From: Nocardia arizonensis
Lineage (GTDB): Bacteria; Actinomycetota; Actinomycetes; Mycobacteriales; Mycobacteriaceae
NCBI RefSeq assembly: GCF_001310275.1
Contig: NZ_LGYZ01000009.1
Span: 1-64,000 of the forward strand
DNA: 64,000 bases
Reading direction: 5' to 3'
The translations under genes were made by a program, and so were the position numbers. The notes below the pieces were generated by a model. It saw only the letters and a program-made list of their open reading frames with translations. It ran no database searches and was not told where the DNA came from. Shown piece after piece: positions 62,431-64,000 of this stretch. Each line of letters begins with the position of its first letter. The stretch's first letter is position 1.

Positions 62431-63009
62431 TCATTCGAGGGCGAGCAGTGCCGCGCGCGCCAAGCGGTCCGCGATATCGGAATACGATTCGTAGCCCATT
62501 CCGGCGCGGACCAGCGCGCCGGCGTACAGCAATTCCAGCGATTCGACGACATCGGGATCGGGTTCGGGTCCGAGCGCGCCAACGATGCGACGGCGGATCT
62601 CGTTGCCGATGCGCATCCGCAGATGTTGCACATCGGGATCGCGGCCGAGCAGCGCACTCGTCACCGCGCCGGACAATTCCGGTTCGTCGGCCACCAGCAT
62701 CGCGATACCGCGCAACTCCTCGACCACGCGCACGGTCGAATCCGTATCCGTGCTGACCGGGGAGGGCGCGGTGTGCAAACGACGCCAGAATATCTCCGCG
62801 ACGAGGTGTTCCTTCGACGAGAAATAGGTGTAGGCGGTGGCGGTGCCCACCCCTGCGGCGGTGGCGACCATTCGGATGGTCATCCCGGCGAAACCCTCCC
62901 GGGACAGGACTTCCACCGCGGCTCTCGTGAGCTTGTCGACGGTGTCCGCCTGTTTTCCGGTCAAGCGTCGACGCGTCGCCTCGACGGTCTTGGAATCACC
63001 TCTGGACAT
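62431..63009 (-). CDS. TetR-family transcriptional regulator
   Basis: The 192-residue protein has an HTH (MTIRMVATAAGVGTATAYTYFSSKEHLVAEIFW) and a ligand domain ending in LARAALLALE. A TAGTAT -10 box lies 11 nt before its ATG on the minus strand. It is divergent from the methyltransferase gene (96 nt between starts) and convergent with the previous TetR gene. No clear palindrome is visible, so its target is uncertain. Confidence 0.85.
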   Translation of the reverse strand: MSRGDSKTVEATRRRLTGKQADTVDKLTRAAVEVLSREGFAGMTIRMVATAAGVGTATAYTYFSSKEHLVAEIFWRRLHTAPSPVSTDTDSTVRVVEELRGIAMLVADEPELSGAVTSALLGRDPDVQHLRMRIGNEIRRRIVGALGPEPDPDVVESLELLYAGALVRAGMGYESYSDIADRLARAALLALE

Positions 63010-63021
63010 GTGTCTGGATGA

Positions 63022-63765
<744 letters not shown>

Positions 63766-63781
63766 GATCCGGCGCGCCGGA

Positions 63782-64000
63782 TCAGGCCATGACGTATCCG
63801 GCGCTCGCCCCGGCGACATCGCGGAAGATGCCGCCCGCGGGCGTCGCGCCGGACAGCGCGTCGGCGGCCAGCACGACCGCCGCGCCGGTCCAGGTGGTGC
63901 GCTCCTCGGGCCAGCGCTTGCCGTCGGCGAAGACCAGGCCGGTCCAGTACGAGCCGTCCTGTTCGCGCAGGTGCTGCATCGCCGCGAACAGTTCGCGCGC
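63782..64000 (-). CDS. C-terminal end of a prenyltransferase/terpenoid-cyclase-like protein (partial)
   Basis: The last 72 codons of a minus-strand gene are present and the frame stays open to the window edge, so the start lies outside. The end contains a repeat-like motif EQDGSYWTGLVFADGKRWPEERTTWTGAAVVLAADALSG, similar to the QW-type repeats of prenyltransferase and squalene-cyclase alpha-toroid proteins. Function cannot be assigned from the fragment. Confidence 0.6.
   Translation of the reverse strand, partial: ARELFAAMQHLREQDGSYWTGLVFADGKRWPEERTTWTGAAVVLAADALSGATPAGGIFRDVAGASAGYVMA

Overview
The window looks like a chromosomal segment of a mycolic-acid actinomycete, most probably Nocardia or a close relative. 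The evidence is high G+C with strong third-position GC, frequent GTG starts, many TANNNT -10 boxes placed 6-7 nt before a GTG, and a gene order that (from memory) follows the Mycobacterium tuberculosis Rv1589-Rv1629 interval: bioB, its small partner and DUF2567, then nrtR/nadABC, hisHAFI, bcpB, trpE-TM-trpCBA, lgt, pyk, tesB, tRNA-Leu, pdtaR and polA. Nocardial additions are interleaved. I see no CRISPR array, rRNA, insertion sequence, integrase or prophage.

Layout: 1-6.9 kb holds a membrane-anchored alpha/beta hydrolase, a tightly overlapping sulfonate-type ABC importer (binding lipoprotein, permease, ATPase), a two-component-type FMN monooxygenase and an MFS transporter. 6.9-9.5 kb is the biotin locus: a BioQ-like TetR divergent from bioB with a TGAAC-N3-GTTCA operator, then bsaP and a DUF2567 gene. 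10.1-14.6 kb is NAD synthesis: an NrtR-like Nudix regulator divergent from nadABC across a 23-bp operator. 14.6-20.8 kb holds an AlkZ-like winged-helix protein, TerB, a secreted hydrolase, a decayed penicillin-binding protein, a Ser/Thr kinase and TerD. 21-23.8 kb is hisH-priA-(impA remnant)-hisF-hisI. 23.8-30.4 kb is a MarR regulator, a peroxiredoxin and the trp genes.

30.4-38.9 kb holds lgt with a repetitive acidic tail, a TM2 protein, pyk, tesB, a small unknown gene, a tyrosine phosphatase, DUF4188, tRNA-Leu(CAA) and the ANTAR response regulator pdtaR preceded by a coupled 26-codon ORF. 39.1-44.7 kb is a branched-chain amino-acid-type ABC system in which the two ATPases are fused in one protein. 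Then come a zinc metallopeptidase and polA.

From 48.9 kb the region is accessory: six TetR-type regulators, several facing a convincing inverted-repeat operator, controlling a Pip/YhgE-like membrane protein, flavoproteins, an acyl-CoA synthetase and an FMO-hydrolase-SDR operon that reads as an oxidative ketone/ester pathway. The most interesting unit is at 51.37-52.05 kb: a promoter, a Leu/Val-rich 23-codon leader peptide, competing RNA hairpins and then a stand-alone protein resembling only the allosteric domain of LeuA (2-isopropylmalate synthase). The window ends inside a minus-strand gene.
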